DNA of 9,467 nt from Acidimicrobiaceae bacterium (GCA_003151555.1 PLXU01000130.1:27630-37096); one strand, 5' to 3'. Shown: positions 1 through 7,087, numbered from the stretch's first letter. Made by a program: numbers and translations. Notes: generated by a model from the letters alone, not told the origin.

Positions 1-375
1 TTCCACTTCGACTCGAAGGGCTCGACCCGACACTTGAATGAAGCGCGTGAGAAAGGACTGCGCGAGGTCGCGGGACCCGGAGGCGCCGGGAATCTCGGGG
101 TCGCGCGCTAGCACCGCGTCGACGGCCGGGACGAGCGCCTCGTTCGGCATGGGCGACAGCACAAGCTTGTGGGGCGCGGTGCGCATCATCATTCCGCGCA
201 CGTTTCGCTCGTCGTCCTCGATGATCCACCACGACATCGTCTCGTAGGTCCCTTGCCCGCCCGCGACCGACGTCGCCACTGAGCCCATGACGTTGGTGAG
301 ATAGGGCTGCACCGAGCGAAATGAAGCGCTTCGCGTCAAGAAGGTGGACGCATCGGGAACCAGGATTACCTTCAT
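1..375 (-). CDS. GNAT-family N-acetyltransferase, N-terminal part (cut by window start)
   Basis: Reading the minus strand from an ATG at 375 gives 125 uninterrupted codons to the window edge, so the C-terminus is outside. The protein begins MKVILVPDASTFL, and contains WWIIEDDERNVRGMMMRTAPHKL at about residues 49-71 followed by LSPMPNEALVPAVDAVL. This layout, a strand pair carrying R-G-M/A-M-x-T-P then a helix and a PGxxG-like turn (IPGASG), is typical of the N-terminal subdomain of actinobacterial GNAT acetyltransferases, which transfer acetyl from acetyl-CoA to an amine. The acetyl-CoA-binding loop itself would lie beyond the window. A GGGAG ribosome binding site sits 8 bases before the ATG. 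The gene starts 20 bases after the stop of the luciferase-like monooxygenase gene on the same strand, so the two are probably co-transcribed. The substrate is unknown. The family call is from remembered resemblance and is moderately firm. Confidence 0.7.
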   Translation of the reverse strand, partial: MKVILVPDASTFLTRSASFRSVQPYLTNVMGSVATSVAGGQGTYETMSWWIIEDDERNVRGMMMRTAPHKLVLSPMPNEALVPAVDAVLARDPEIPGASGSRDLAQSFLTRFIQVSGRALRVEVE

Positions 376-395
376 CCGAAATTCTCCCATACGCT

Positions 396-1433
396 TTAAA
401 ACGCGTCAACCTGCGCGACGGGCGAATTCACCTGGTTGAGCGGCGTCAATCCCCACGACTGCGCCACCAGCGTGAAGGAGCGCACCCGTGCTTGGTAGGA
501 ATGCAGTCGGGTCGAGATCATCAGTTCGTCGGCCGCGGTTCGCACCTGGAGCTTCGTGAGGCCTTCGTGCACCGCGGCCGGACCGCCGATCACGTGGCTG
601 GCCAAGGCTTCCTCCACGATTTGCCTCTCCGCGGGTGTGAAGGGATAGCGCTCGGCCTCCTCCGGCGAGGCGAGCAGGCCCACGTGACCGCTGCGGCGCT
701 GCAGGATGCTGATGGCGGTCGAACCGGACAGCCACTTGGCTTCGTCGTCGCTGGGCGCGCAGATAACCGAGACGGCCACCATGACCTTCGGGTTCTCGAG
801 CAGGACCGACGGGGTGAACGACGATCGGTAGAGGGCGAGGGCCTCATCGAGCAGGTTGGGCGCGAAGTGGTACGCGAACGAGAACGGCAGACCCAGCATT
901 CCGGCCAACTGGGCGCTGAACGTCGAGGACCCGAGCAACCACACTTCGGGCAGATAACCGCTGCCGGGGGTGGAGAAGGGATGCGTTTGTCCATCTTCGC
1001 GTGGCAGGAGATAACTGATGAGCTCGACCACGTCGTCGGGAAAGGTCTCGGCGCGCAGGTCGCCCGAGCGACGCAGGGCCCGCGCGGTGCGTGGATCGGT
1101 GCCGGGCGCGCGGCCCAATCCGAGGTCGATCCGGCCCGGGTGCAGCGCCTCCAGCGTGCCGAACTGCTCGGCGATCACGAGCGGCGAGTGATTGGGCAGC
1201 ATGACGCCCCCGGAGCCGATTCGCAGCGTCGAGGTGGCGTTGGCCAAGTGGGCGATCAGCACCGCGGGAGCTGAACTGGCGATGGCCGCCATAGCGTGAT
1301 GCTCGGCGACCCACAGCCGGTGATAGCCCAGTTGTTCCACCACTCGGGCCATGTCGGTGGTCTCCTGGAGCGCCCGTGCCGGTGTGGAGCCCGTCACGAC
1401 GGTGGCGAGGTCGAGTACGGAAAGCGCGGTCAT
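396..1433 (-). CDS. LLM-class flavin-dependent oxidoreductase, MsnO8 type
   Basis: This 345-residue protein has the usual length for the bacterial luciferase-like monooxygenase family, which uses reduced flavin (FMN or F420 in actinobacteria) to oxidise a small organic substrate in the cytoplasm. Landmarks are LSVLDLA at the N-terminus, WVAEHH (residues 41-46), GSGGVMLPNHSPL (73-85), IDLGLGRAPGTD (about 102-113), WLLGSS (165-170) and FAYHFAP (186-192). These are the signature blocks of the MsnO8 subgroup (TIGR03558-like), where GGVMLPNHxPL and GRAPGTD are nearly invariant. The ATG at 1433 has a possible SD (AGGGTGG) that overlaps an inverted repeat. The downstream GNAT gene begins 20 bases after its stop. 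The true substrate cannot be inferred; many members are orphan enzymes. The long open frame on the opposite strand is a GC-driven shadow. Confidence 0.92.
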   Translation of the reverse strand: MTALSVLDLATVVTGSTPARALQETTDMARVVEQLGYHRLWVAEHHAMAAIASSAPAVLIAHLANATSTLRIGSGGVMLPNHSPLVIAEQFGTLEALHPGRIDLGLGRAPGTDPRTARALRRSGDLRAETFPDDVVELISYLLPREDGQTHPFSTPGSGYLPEVWLLGSSTFSAQLAGMLGLPFSFAYHFAPNLLDEALALYRSSFTPSVLLENPKVMVAVSVICAPSDDEAKWLSGSTAISILQRRSGHVGLLASPEEAERYPFTPAERQIVEEALASHVIGGPAAVHEGLTKLQVRTAADELMISTRLHSYQARVRSFTLVAQSWGLTPLNQVNSPVAQVDAF

Positions 1434-1436
1434 GCT

Positions 1437-1454
1437 TGGTCCACCCTAGGACCA
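1437..1454. promoter_or_regulatory. Inverted repeat TGGTCC-N6-GGACCA over the monooxygenase ribosome binding site
   Basis: The arms at 1437-1442 and 1449-1454 are perfect reverse complements separated by 6 bases. The repeat lies 3 bases before the ATG of the minus-strand monooxygenase and inside the 72-base divergent intergenic region. In the minus-strand mRNA the loop and second arm (TAGGGTGGACC) contain the only plausible SD. It could be a regulator binding site or an RNA hairpin that hides the SD. No clear -10/-35 pair was seen in this short spacer. Confidence 0.35.
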
Positions 1455-1505
1455 CCGTTGGTTTTGTGAGACGCCCGCCCGCCGCGGTCGCCGTAGGCTC
1501 CGTGA

Positions 1506-2897
1506 ATGTCTGAGCGTCGCGGCCACGAGTCAACTGCGCCGACGTCGCCACTTCTGCCCGGCGAAGTGTGGGTGGCGGTGGGCGTCTTCGCGGCGATGTG
1601 CGTCGCCGTATTGGTGAAGGCGCCCCAACTGCTCGAACCGGACGACTTCGCGTACCGGGCGTCAATCGTGGCCCTCAGCGAGGGCCACGTGCTGTTGAGC
1701 AACGCCCAATACCTTGCCCTACGCGTCCAATTGAGCGCCCACGGCGGCGGGGGGATCTACCAGTGGGTTCACTTGACCAGCGGCCAGTGGATCAGTCAGA
1801 AGAATCCCGGCTACCCGTTCTTCGCCGTTGTCTTCCAGTGGCTGCACGCGCTGCGCTTCGCGCCTCTCTTCTACGGCGCCTTCGGTTGCGTCGGGCTCTT
1901 CTACGGGGCGCGGCGCTGGCTCGGCCGTTGGGGTGGCACGTACTGCGTGGCGCTCTACTGCTCGTCGGGCGCCGCGCTCAATTTTGCCTGGCGCGCCACC
2001 ATGCCCACGTTCAGCGACGCGTCACTGATTGCCGGCGCGGCGGGCCTGTTGTTGGGGGTACTTCTGGCGAGCGGGGATTCCGAGACCCGCCGGCTGGTGC
2101 TGGGCGCGCTGGCGTTCCTCGCTCTCGACGGCGCCGTGCTCATTCGCTACACCAATGTCGCGGTGCTCATCATTGGCGTAATCATGGTGGTGGCGCTCGC
2201 TCGCGCTGCCTCGGTGACGCGAGCGATGCTGCTCACCTGGTTGGGCGTCGTGGTCGTGTTCGCACTGGGCGACCTCGAACTTAATCACGCCCTGTACGGC
2301 GGCTTCATGAAGACCGGTTATTCGTCGGGCCTGATCACGTTCGGCACGAGCGCCATCCTTCCCAACTTAGAGCGCATGCCCGTGCGCTTGATCGAGAGTC
2401 TGCCCATGGTGCTGCTGGCGCTGGGCGCGCTCACCTGGATCGTGGTGCGCGTGGCGCGCACCGGCTCACTCGATTCGTTCGAGCAGGGGCGTGCGCGAGC
2501 GCGCCGCGACGCCACGGTCGCGCTCTTCGTTGGTGCCGGTTGGTTCAGTATCTGGGGGCTCTACGCCACCTACACCTGGACCGTGGGCCAGACCATCGGT
2601 CCGGGCAACCCGGCGCACGTGGTTCGCTTCTATCTGCCCGCATTGGGACTCATTGCCCTGCTCGCGGCGTGGCTCCTTGCCCGGCTGGCGCGGTGGCTTC
2701 CCGTGGCGCTGATCGCCCTGCTGGCGGGTTTGGGCGTCTGGTCGTTTCAAACACCGGCTAACCACGCCATCGCGGGACCCCGTCGCAGCCCGCCGTCACC
2801 TACCTACCGGGGTGCTCCCTCGCCGTCCGCACCGGGTGGCGATCTACGAGCCGGTTCACCGCTCGCGCGCGGCCCCGCCAGTGGCGGGGGCGACTAG
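1506..2897 (+). CDS. Multi-pass membrane protein, GT-C glycosyltransferase-like
   Basis: A 463-residue protein with about ten hydrophobic segments (first at roughly 21-38, then about 102-135, 143-160, 172-188, 197-230, 238-256, 298-314, 338-358, 374-394 and 397-414). A predicted loop after the first segment holds an acidic pair in EPDDFAY (44-50), followed by QKNPGYPFFAV (99-109); a late segment holds RFYLPALG (374-381). An acidic motif in the first external loop plus a K-x-PGYP block is the pattern of GT-C fold glycosyltransferases that use polyprenyl-phosphate sugars, but the acceptor and sugar cannot be named. No good SD precedes the ATG (TAGGCT at best). From about residue 423 the protein changes into a Pro/Gly/Ser/Arg-rich hydrophilic tail (RRSPPSPTYRGAPSPSAPGG), which may be a real tail or the result of a frameshift near 2770. 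It is convergent with the DoxX gene and shares the tetranucleotide CTAG holding both stops. Confidence 0.7.
   Translation: MSERRGHESTAPTSPLLPGEVWVAVGVFAAMCVAVLVKAPQLLEPDDFAYRASIVALSEGHVLLSNAQYLALRVQLSAHGGGGIYQWVHLTSGQWISQKNPGYPFFAVVFQWLHALRFAPLFYGAFGCVGLFYGARRWLGRWGGTYCVALYCSSGAALNFAWRATMPTFSDASLIAGAAGLLLGVLLASGDSETRRLVLGALAFLALDGAVLIRYTNVAVLIIGVIMVVALARAASVTRAMLLTWLGVVVVFALGDLELNHALYGGFMKTGYSSGLITFGTSAILPNLERMPVRLIESLPMVLLALGALTWIVVRVARTGSLDSFEQGRARARRDATVALFVGAGWFSIWGLYATYTWTVGQTIGPGNPAHVVRFYLPALGLIALLAAWLLARLARWLPVALIALLAGLGVWSFQTPANHAIAGPRRSPPSPTYRGAPSPSAPGGDLRAGSPLARGPASGGGD
2873..2889. terminator. GC-rich hairpin at a convergent gene junction
   Basis: CCCCGCC (2873-2879) and GGCGGGG (2883-2889) are perfect complements around a 3-base loop (AGT). 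It lies inside the last codons of the plus-strand membrane protein and just beyond the stop of the minus-strand DoxX gene. It lacks a T-run on either side, so it is a candidate bidirectional terminator or mRNA end stabiliser rather than a classical intrinsic terminator. Confidence 0.35.
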
Positions 2898-3388
2898 TTC
2901 CTCTTTCGCAGCGAGCGAAGCACGGCGTCGAGCGAGAAGCGGCCGGTCCCCAAGAAGGCGACCACCAGGGCGAGCGCGGCCAGAGCGACGTTCAGTTGGT
3001 ACCCAATGCCCGAGGAGTTGCCGACTATTCCCTGTGAGAACGTCACCGTGATCATGGCCATGATCATGTCACCCGCGATGGCGGCTCCGGCGATGCGCCC
3101 GAAGACGCCCAGCCCTACCGCGATCCCACCAAAGAACTCGATGATGCCGGCCAAAAGTGCGAAGAACGTCCCGGGGTGCAGGTGTGCGTAAGTGGAGAAG
3201 TAGACCGCTTCGGCGTGCAGCCCACCGCCCCCGAAGGCGCCGAACAGGGTGCTGGCCCCGTGGAAAATGAAGATCCAGGCCAGGGCAATTCGAGCGATGA
3301 GCAGGGCCAGGTCCCTGGTGAGGCGCGCGTCACGAGTGGCGCCAAAGTGCGCGACGGCGCTTTTAACCCGCGTCGCGAGCTCGCTCAC
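2894..3388 (-). CDS. DoxX-family small integral membrane protein
   Basis: A 164-residue protein with four hydrophobic segments (about 25-49, 72-96, 97-118 and 128-147). The family signatures are RIALAWIFIFHGASTLFG (33-50), the acidic GIIEFFGG (81-88), FGRIAGAAIAGDMIMAM (97-112) and the C-terminal LGTGRFSLD (146-154). DoxX proteins are four-helix membrane proteins related to the thiosulfate:quinone oxidoreductase subunit DoxD; some act in oxidative-stress complexes, but most have no proven activity. I chose the GTG at 3388: it overlaps the upstream hydroxylase stop as GTGA, a translational-coupling arrangement, and gives a normal family length. The in-frame ATG at 3565 would add 59 charged residues encoded antiframe inside the upstream gene and is unlikely. 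No strong SD is seen before the GTG, consistent with coupling. Confidence 0.85.
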   Translation of the reverse strand: MSELATRVKSAVAHFGATRDARLTRDLALLIARIALAWIFIFHGASTLFGAFGGGGLHAEAVYFSTYAHLHPGTFFALLAGIIEFFGGIAVGLGVFGRIAGAAIAGDMIMAMITVTFSQGIVGNSSGIGYQLNVALAALALVVAFLGTGRFSLDAVLRSLRKRN

Positions 3389-4455
3389 GCGGGCCCGTCG
3401 GTCGACGCGTGGATGCTGAAGGGCTGAGCGAGTTGGGCGAGCATGACCCTCGGGGTCGAACGGGCCGAGACTGCCTGCTCGACCGGCACAGGTCGACCGG
3501 CGAGGCCCGTCGCGATGGGTGGCGCATTCGTCGGGAACGTGGCCCGGCGGATCATCTGATCCCAACAGACCAGGACGAAGCCAAAATTAACGGTACCGCG
3601 CTCGTCGAGCGCGGAGGCGGCGTGGTGGAGCCGGTGGTACGCCGGGCTCACGAAGACGCGCCCGAGTGGTCCGAACCGCCACCGCAGGTTGGCGTGGGGC
3701 AGCGTGATGAGGCACCCGTAGACGATGATCGCCACGCCCGGCACCGCGCCGCTCGCGCCGAGGATCAACGCCGGGAAGAGGGAGGGCAAGTACGAGGCGT
3801 GCACCAGCGGGTGGGTGCGAAACGTCGTCAACACGCTTATGTCCTCCTGCGAGTGGTGCAGGGAGTGCAAACGCCACAACGTGAGTGAGCGATGGTTGGC
3901 CACGTGGGCCCCCCAGTTCATCGCGTCGATGCCGATCAGTATGAGACTGGACGCGATTACCTGGGGACCAAGGGGTAATCGGCCGAGCATCAAGAAGTGC
4001 GCGTGTCGGCTGATCTCGACGCCGAAGCCGGTCTCGACCAGGGTCAGCAGCGGCATCACGACCGCCGCGAACAGCACCAGGTACCCGGCGTCCACCAGGT
4101 GGGCGCGCGAGAGCAGTGGTCGCGGCACCGCCGGCCATAGTTGTTCGGCCAGGAGGATGACCGCGACGAAGACCAAGAGCACCGGTCCCACGGCGCGCGC
4201 CCGTGCCGTGGAAATCGCGAACGACAGGTTGCCAGCGATCATCAACGTGCGAAGGCCCACGTAACCCAACCACGAACAGATAGTGGCGAGGGCGAGTACG
4301 CCGTACCACGCCTTGGTCGCGCCGGCCTCCTTGAAGACAATTGACCGACCCCACCTGCGCACGCGACTGGGACCGCGCCCCGTCTCCGCGGTCACGGGCC
4401 GGAACTCTGCGGCCGAACCCGCTGCGTAGGGATAGTTCAAATCGAGCGTCGCCAT
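3385..4455 (-). CDS. Fatty acid hydroxylase / sterol desaturase superfamily membrane protein
   Basis: A 356-residue protein with hydrophobic segments near 50-76, 88-105, 119-141, 163-180 and 224-252. The metal-ligand histidine clusters of the superfamily (PF04116) are present in order: HVANH (184-188, HX3H), HSLHH (197-201, HX2HH) and HRLHH (274-278, HX2HH), with further His at 215, 219 and 254. These histidines bind a di-iron centre that hydroxylates or desaturates a lipid using O2 at the membrane. The spacing and sequence NHRSLTLWRLHSLHHSQ are typical of bacterial members; the lipid substrate is unknown. About 45 hydrophilic residues precede the first membrane helix. It starts 4 bases after the stop of the secreted repeat protein and its stop overlaps the DoxX start, so all three are probably one transcript. 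Confidence 0.9.
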   Translation of the reverse strand: MATLDLNYPYAAGSAAEFRPVTAETGRGPSRVRRWGRSIVFKEAGATKAWYGVLALATICSWLGYVGLRTLMIAGNLSFAISTARARAVGPVLLVFVAVILLAEQLWPAVPRPLLSRAHLVDAGYLVLFAAVVMPLLTLVETGFGVEISRHAHFLMLGRLPLGPQVIASSLILIGIDAMNWGAHVANHRSLTLWRLHSLHHSQEDISVLTTFRTHPLVHASYLPSLFPALILGASGAVPGVAIIVYGCLITLPHANLRWRFGPLGRVFVSPAYHRLHHAASALDERGTVNFGFVLVCWDQMIRRATFPTNAPPIATGLAGRPVPVEQAVSARSTPRVMLAQLAQPFSIHASTDGPA

Positions 4456-4459
4456 CGGA

Positions 4460-5011
4460 TTAGTACGCTATGCCGCCGCCGGCTGTGGTGGTTGTCCCAC
4501 CCGACCCGCTGCTTTTCTTAGGGGGAGTGCGTGGATTCTTGGGGTTGATGGAATACCACTGACCCCAAGAGTTCTTCACGTTACCGGTCACTTGGCCGGG
4601 CTTCTTGTCCTTTGCGAACGTGTAGAGCGGTATGCCTTCGAACGTCACCTGCTTGGCGCCACCCGCACGACTGAACGATCCGAGGCTGCTCACCCCGTTG
4701 CCCACTGGCTTCTTCTGTCCTTGGGCCAGGAGCACGGGGAACCAAATCGTCGCGCACTTTGCAGTGCACACGCTGGTGTTCTTCGAGTCGGCCGTGAGGC
4801 GGTAGACGGTGTCGCCGTTCTTCAACGTCAGGGTCGGCCCCCAGGTCTTGTTCTGCGAAACGGCGATCGTCGTCGGCGTCGATGACGCACCACTCGCGCC
4901 CGACGGCGCCACGGCCGCAACCAGGGCCGCCCCGGTGCTCAGCACCGCGAGCGTGCTGAGGCTTCGTCGTAAGATTCTTGGGCCGGTACGACTCGATGGT
5001 GACTTGGGCAT
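4460..5011 (-). CDS. Secreted COG4315-type repeat protein (Lipoprotein_15-like)
   Basis: A 183-residue protein with a basic N-terminus (to R16), a hydrophobic stretch about 18-35 and an Ala/Ser/Gly-rich region with a likely signal peptidase I site near 36-43. There is no lipobox cysteine, so it is probably secreted rather than lipid-anchored. The mature part holds two copies of the PF03640 secreted repeat: YRLTADSKNTSVCTAKCATIW (70-90, with C82 and C86 probably forming a disulfide) and LYTFAKDKKPGQVTGN (129-144) ending in WGQWYSI. Related proteins have the pattern LYxFxxD...C-x-G-x-C...W-x-P. The family has no established function. The C-terminus (from about 158) is a low-complexity Pro/Lys/Ser/Gly/Thr tail. 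AAGGAG at 5024-5029 lies 12 bases before the ATG, a little far. It is first in the hydroxylase-DoxX gene set. Confidence 0.85.
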   Translation of the reverse strand: MPKSPSSRTGPRILRRSLSTLAVLSTGAALVAAVAPSGASGASSTPTTIAVSQNKTWGPTLTLKNGDTVYRLTADSKNTSVCTAKCATIWFPVLLAQGQKKPVGNGVSSLGSFSRAGGAKQVTFEGIPLYTFAKDKKPGQVTGNVKNSWGQWYSINPKNPRTPPKKSSGSGGTTTTAGGGIAY

Positions 5012-5187
5012 TGGGTGAGACGGCTCCTTGTGTCCTGCGCAACGTCGACTGAGTTCACGCTCTAAGTATGAATACTGAGAACCTAGGGGAATTGTTCAGG
5101 GTGGTCAGTACGGATCATGCTCCGAGCATCATTTTGCAAGCCACGAAGGGCGATCCCACTGAGCGTTCGCGGGCGAGCGAAGGGGCC
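5012..5187. promoter_or_regulatory. Intergenic region holding the probable promoter of the secreted-repeat operon
   Basis: 176 bases with no credible gene separate the permease stop from the secreted protein start, both on the minus strand. On the minus strand CATACT (near 5064-5069) is a possible -10 element, but no good -35 match is present at the right spacing. The region also holds the palindrome ATGCTC-C-GAGCAT (5117-5129) and a weak stem TTCGC/GCGAA (5166-5170 with 5177-5181). No convincing terminator after the permease was found. Confidence 0.3.
5117..5129. repeat. Perfect inverted repeat ATGCTC-C-GAGCAT
   Basis: Six-base arms flank a single central C, about 106 bases upstream of the secreted-protein ATG. 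Near-perfect symmetry with a 1-base centre suits a DNA-binding dimer site better than an RNA hairpin. On the plus strand it is followed by CATTTT, but no plus-strand gene would need a terminator here. The function is unknown. Confidence 0.3.
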
Positions 5188-6687
5188 CTACGTCGAACGG
5201 TTGAACCTGCTCGGGTGCTCGTCGAACTGTTGCGCGCAATCAGCACCGCAAAACCAGAAGCGGTCGTCATTGAGGATTCGCTGCTCGGTCGCCGAGGTGG
5301 GATCGACTGTCATGCCACATACCGGATCGACCGAGCGTTCGTTCGGGGGTGGCATTGAGTGTGGCATGGGCTCAGTTGGTCCACCGGCATCTGAGTAGCG
5401 GATGGGGTCCGCGTCGAACTTCTCTTTGCAGCGGTCCGAGCAAAAATAGTATGTACGCCCGTCGTGAGTCGTCCGTGCGGGAGCGTTGTCCAGTCGCACT
5501 TGCATCGCGCATACCGGGTCGATCGCGTAACTCTCGCCGCCACCGAATCGCCTACGGTTTCGCGCGAGCCACCACACGCCGATTGCCAGGAGGATGAACA
5601 CCACGTTGAGGTACGAGGTGTAGTTCCATTCGAAGTGCGCGGTGGAAGCGGCGAACGTGCGACGAGAGGGGATGGCGCCCAGTACGTGGAATACGCCTTC
5701 GGTGATCATGCCGGCGATCACCATGACGGCGTAGAACAGGGCAACGATCCGTACCGTGAGTTGCCACCCGTAGAACTTTCGGTAGATCAAGATGAGCGGC
5801 ATCGCGATCAAATCGGCGAAGATAAAGGCGATCACCCCGCCGAACGAGATGCCGCCCGACCAGAGTGCCGCCGCGAGCGGAACGTTGCCGATCGAGCAGA
5901 CCCAACTGAGCACCGCAATGAGCGGGCCGACGAACGCGTTCTCGACGCTGGTCCACAATCCGTGGCCGTGCAGGAACAACGTATTCCACGCGCGGTCCGG
6001 CACGAGGGTCGCGAGGAATCCGGCGACGAAATAGCCGATCACGAGCTCTCGGCGCAACATCGTCGCGTCGGCGACCGCATAACTGGACGCGTCGGACCAG
6101 GCGGCGGGCGAACGGAACTTGGAACGAAGAGGCTCTTCCTCCAGCTGCGCCTGTCGCTCGGCGGAGACCATGGGCATCGCCGCGTGATCGTGACCCGCGT
6201 TGGCCTCGCCTCGGGCTCGCTGCAGCGCGCGAGTCACTATGGGCGGCGTAAACACGAACCCTCCCGTCAGGGCGAGCAGCACGATCATGATGGGACCGCC
6301 CACGAACTCGGCCGCCGCGAACTGCCAGCCGAGCAGCACGATCATGACAATGCCGAGTTCGACTACCAGGTTCGTTGAAGCCACCATGAAGATCATCGAA
6401 CTCGTGAAGTCCGCGCCCTTCACAAAGAGCGACTTCGACATGGCGGAGGCAGCGTACGAGCAACTCGACGACACCATGCCGTACCCCGAGACGCGAGCGA
6501 CCGCGGTCGCGCGGTGGTTGCCGAGCTTGGCGCGCATCTGGTCCTTGGGGACGAACGCCTGGACGGCACCGGACAAGGTGAAGCCGAGCACCAACGCCCA
6601 GAGGGTTTCCCAGAACATGAAGAAACCCTCACGAAGGCTTCGGCCCACGTCAACCAGGACCGGTGACACGCCCAACAAGAAGTTCAT
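5188..6687 (-). CDS. COG0701 (ArsP/SO_0444-like) permease with two C-terminal YHS domains
   Basis: A 499-residue protein. The N-terminal ~375 residues form a PF03773 permease with two halves: helices at about 24-44, 93-121 and 130-148, then 214-230, 250-275, 280-302, 312-330 and 357-375. Each half carries a conserved cysteine motif, SGYGMVSSSCSYAA (C76) and WVCSIGNVP (C264), which in this family lines the transport path. The central loop contains HDHAAMPM (166-173), a His/Met cluster. Two YHS domains follow: DPVCAMQV with C393, C416 and C420, and DPVCGMTV with C457, C480 and C484. YHS domains bind transition metals and are common on copper-handling proteins. Relatives export trivalent methylated arsenicals (ArsP) or Cu/Zn (SO_0444 family), so this is probably a metal or metalloid efflux permease. 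Its ATG overlaps the CsoR stop (ATGA), giving tight coupling. CsoR control favours copper, while the nearby ars operon keeps arsenic possible. Confidence 0.88.
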   Translation of the reverse strand: MNFLLGVSPVLVDVGRSLREGFFMFWETLWALVLGFTLSGAVQAFVPKDQMRAKLGNHRATAVARVSGYGMVSSSCSYAASAMSKSLFVKGADFTSSMIFMVASTNLVVELGIVMIVLLGWQFAAAEFVGGPIMIVLLALTGGFVFTPPIVTRALQRARGEANAGHDHAAMPMVSAERQAQLEEEPLRSKFRSPAAWSDASSYAVADATMLRRELVIGYFVAGFLATLVPDRAWNTLFLHGHGLWTSVENAFVGPLIAVLSWVCSIGNVPLAAALWSGGISFGGVIAFIFADLIAMPLILIYRKFYGWQLTVRIVALFYAVMVIAGMITEGVFHVLGAIPSRRTFAASTAHFEWNYTSYLNVVFILLAIGVWWLARNRRRFGGGESYAIDPVCAMQVRLDNAPARTTHDGRTYYFCSDRCKEKFDADPIRYSDAGGPTEPMPHSMPPPNERSVDPVCGMTVDPTSATEQRILNDDRFWFCGADCAQQFDEHPSRFNRST

Positions 6688-6971
6688 GACTTAACTAGTT
6701 GTGCGATCGCCGCCGACGCCTCTCGAAGTTTGATGTCCTTTTCGCTTCCGCCGGCCTGGACGGCATTGGCGACGCAGTGCGCCATATGCTCATCGAGCAA
6801 GTGCAGCGCCACGCCCTGCAGGGCCCGGGTCGCCGCCGCGATCTGCTGGAGAACGTCAATGCAGTATCGGTCGGACTCGATCATCTTGTGAATGCCTCGG
6901 ACTTGACCCTCGACCTTCTTCATTCGTGCGAGGATTGCCGCCTTATCGTCCGCGTACCCCGGTGTAGCCAT
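6684..6971 (-). CDS. csoR: CsoR-type metal-sensing transcriptional repressor
   Basis: A 95-residue all-helical protein of the CsoR/RcnR family (DUF156, PF02583), of normal length. Typical blocks are KKVEGQVRGIHKMIESDRYCIDVLQQIAA (18-46) and ALHLLDEHMAHCV (56-67). The copper(I) ligand pattern of CsoR (Cys, His, Cys) is present as C37, H62 and C66; RcnR/FrmR-type proteins have different ligand sets, so Cu(I) sensing is the first guess. Members are tetramers that bind GC-tract palindromes flanked by TA-rich ends and leave the DNA when metal binds. Exactly such a site lies upstream at 7092-7110. AAGGAAAGGG serves as the SD. The stop overlaps the ATG of the permease gene, so repressor and permease form one autoregulated operon. 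Metal identity remains an inference. Confidence 0.92.
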   Translation of the reverse strand: MATPGYADDKAAILARMKKVEGQVRGIHKMIESDRYCIDVLQQIAAATRALQGVALHLLDEHMAHCVANAVQAGGSEKDIKLREASAAIAQLVKS

Positions 6972-7087
6972 CGTGGTGTCCCTTTCCTTGTTTTCGTGTG
7001 CAACCTTCTGTCTTTAGAACGGCGAACGGTGAAGCGTGTTCGTGCGGGTGGTGCACGGCCAGATCACTGACCAACGGTTCAGGCCTT

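Noticed and set aside
38..247. Small plus-strand frame at the left edge
   Set aside because: Ser/Arg-rich and antisense to the GNAT-type gene, which has a good SD and family-like sequence.
321..1274. Long plus-strand open frame opposite the monooxygenase
   Set aside because: Composition is Arg/Gly/His-rich with no recognisable domain; the opposite strand encodes a clear family member with all its motifs.
3389..3565. Longer N-terminus for the DoxX protein (ATG at 3565)
   Set aside because: The 59 extra residues are the out-of-frame reading of the upstream hydroxylase and do not resemble DoxX; the GTG at 3388 gives a coupled start and normal length.
5166..5181. TTCGC/GCGAA stem just after the permease stop
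   Set aside because: Short stem with no T-run; not enough to support a terminator.
5464..6378. Plus-strand frame of about 300 codons opposite the permease
   Set aside because: Charged, repetitive Asp/His/Arg/Glu composition typical of an antisense shadow of a GC-rich membrane protein gene.
6972..7087. Possible riboswitch or small RNA in the csoR leader
   Set aside because: No strong stem, no T-run and no recognisable conserved core was seen by eye; it reads as an ordinary leader with an SD.
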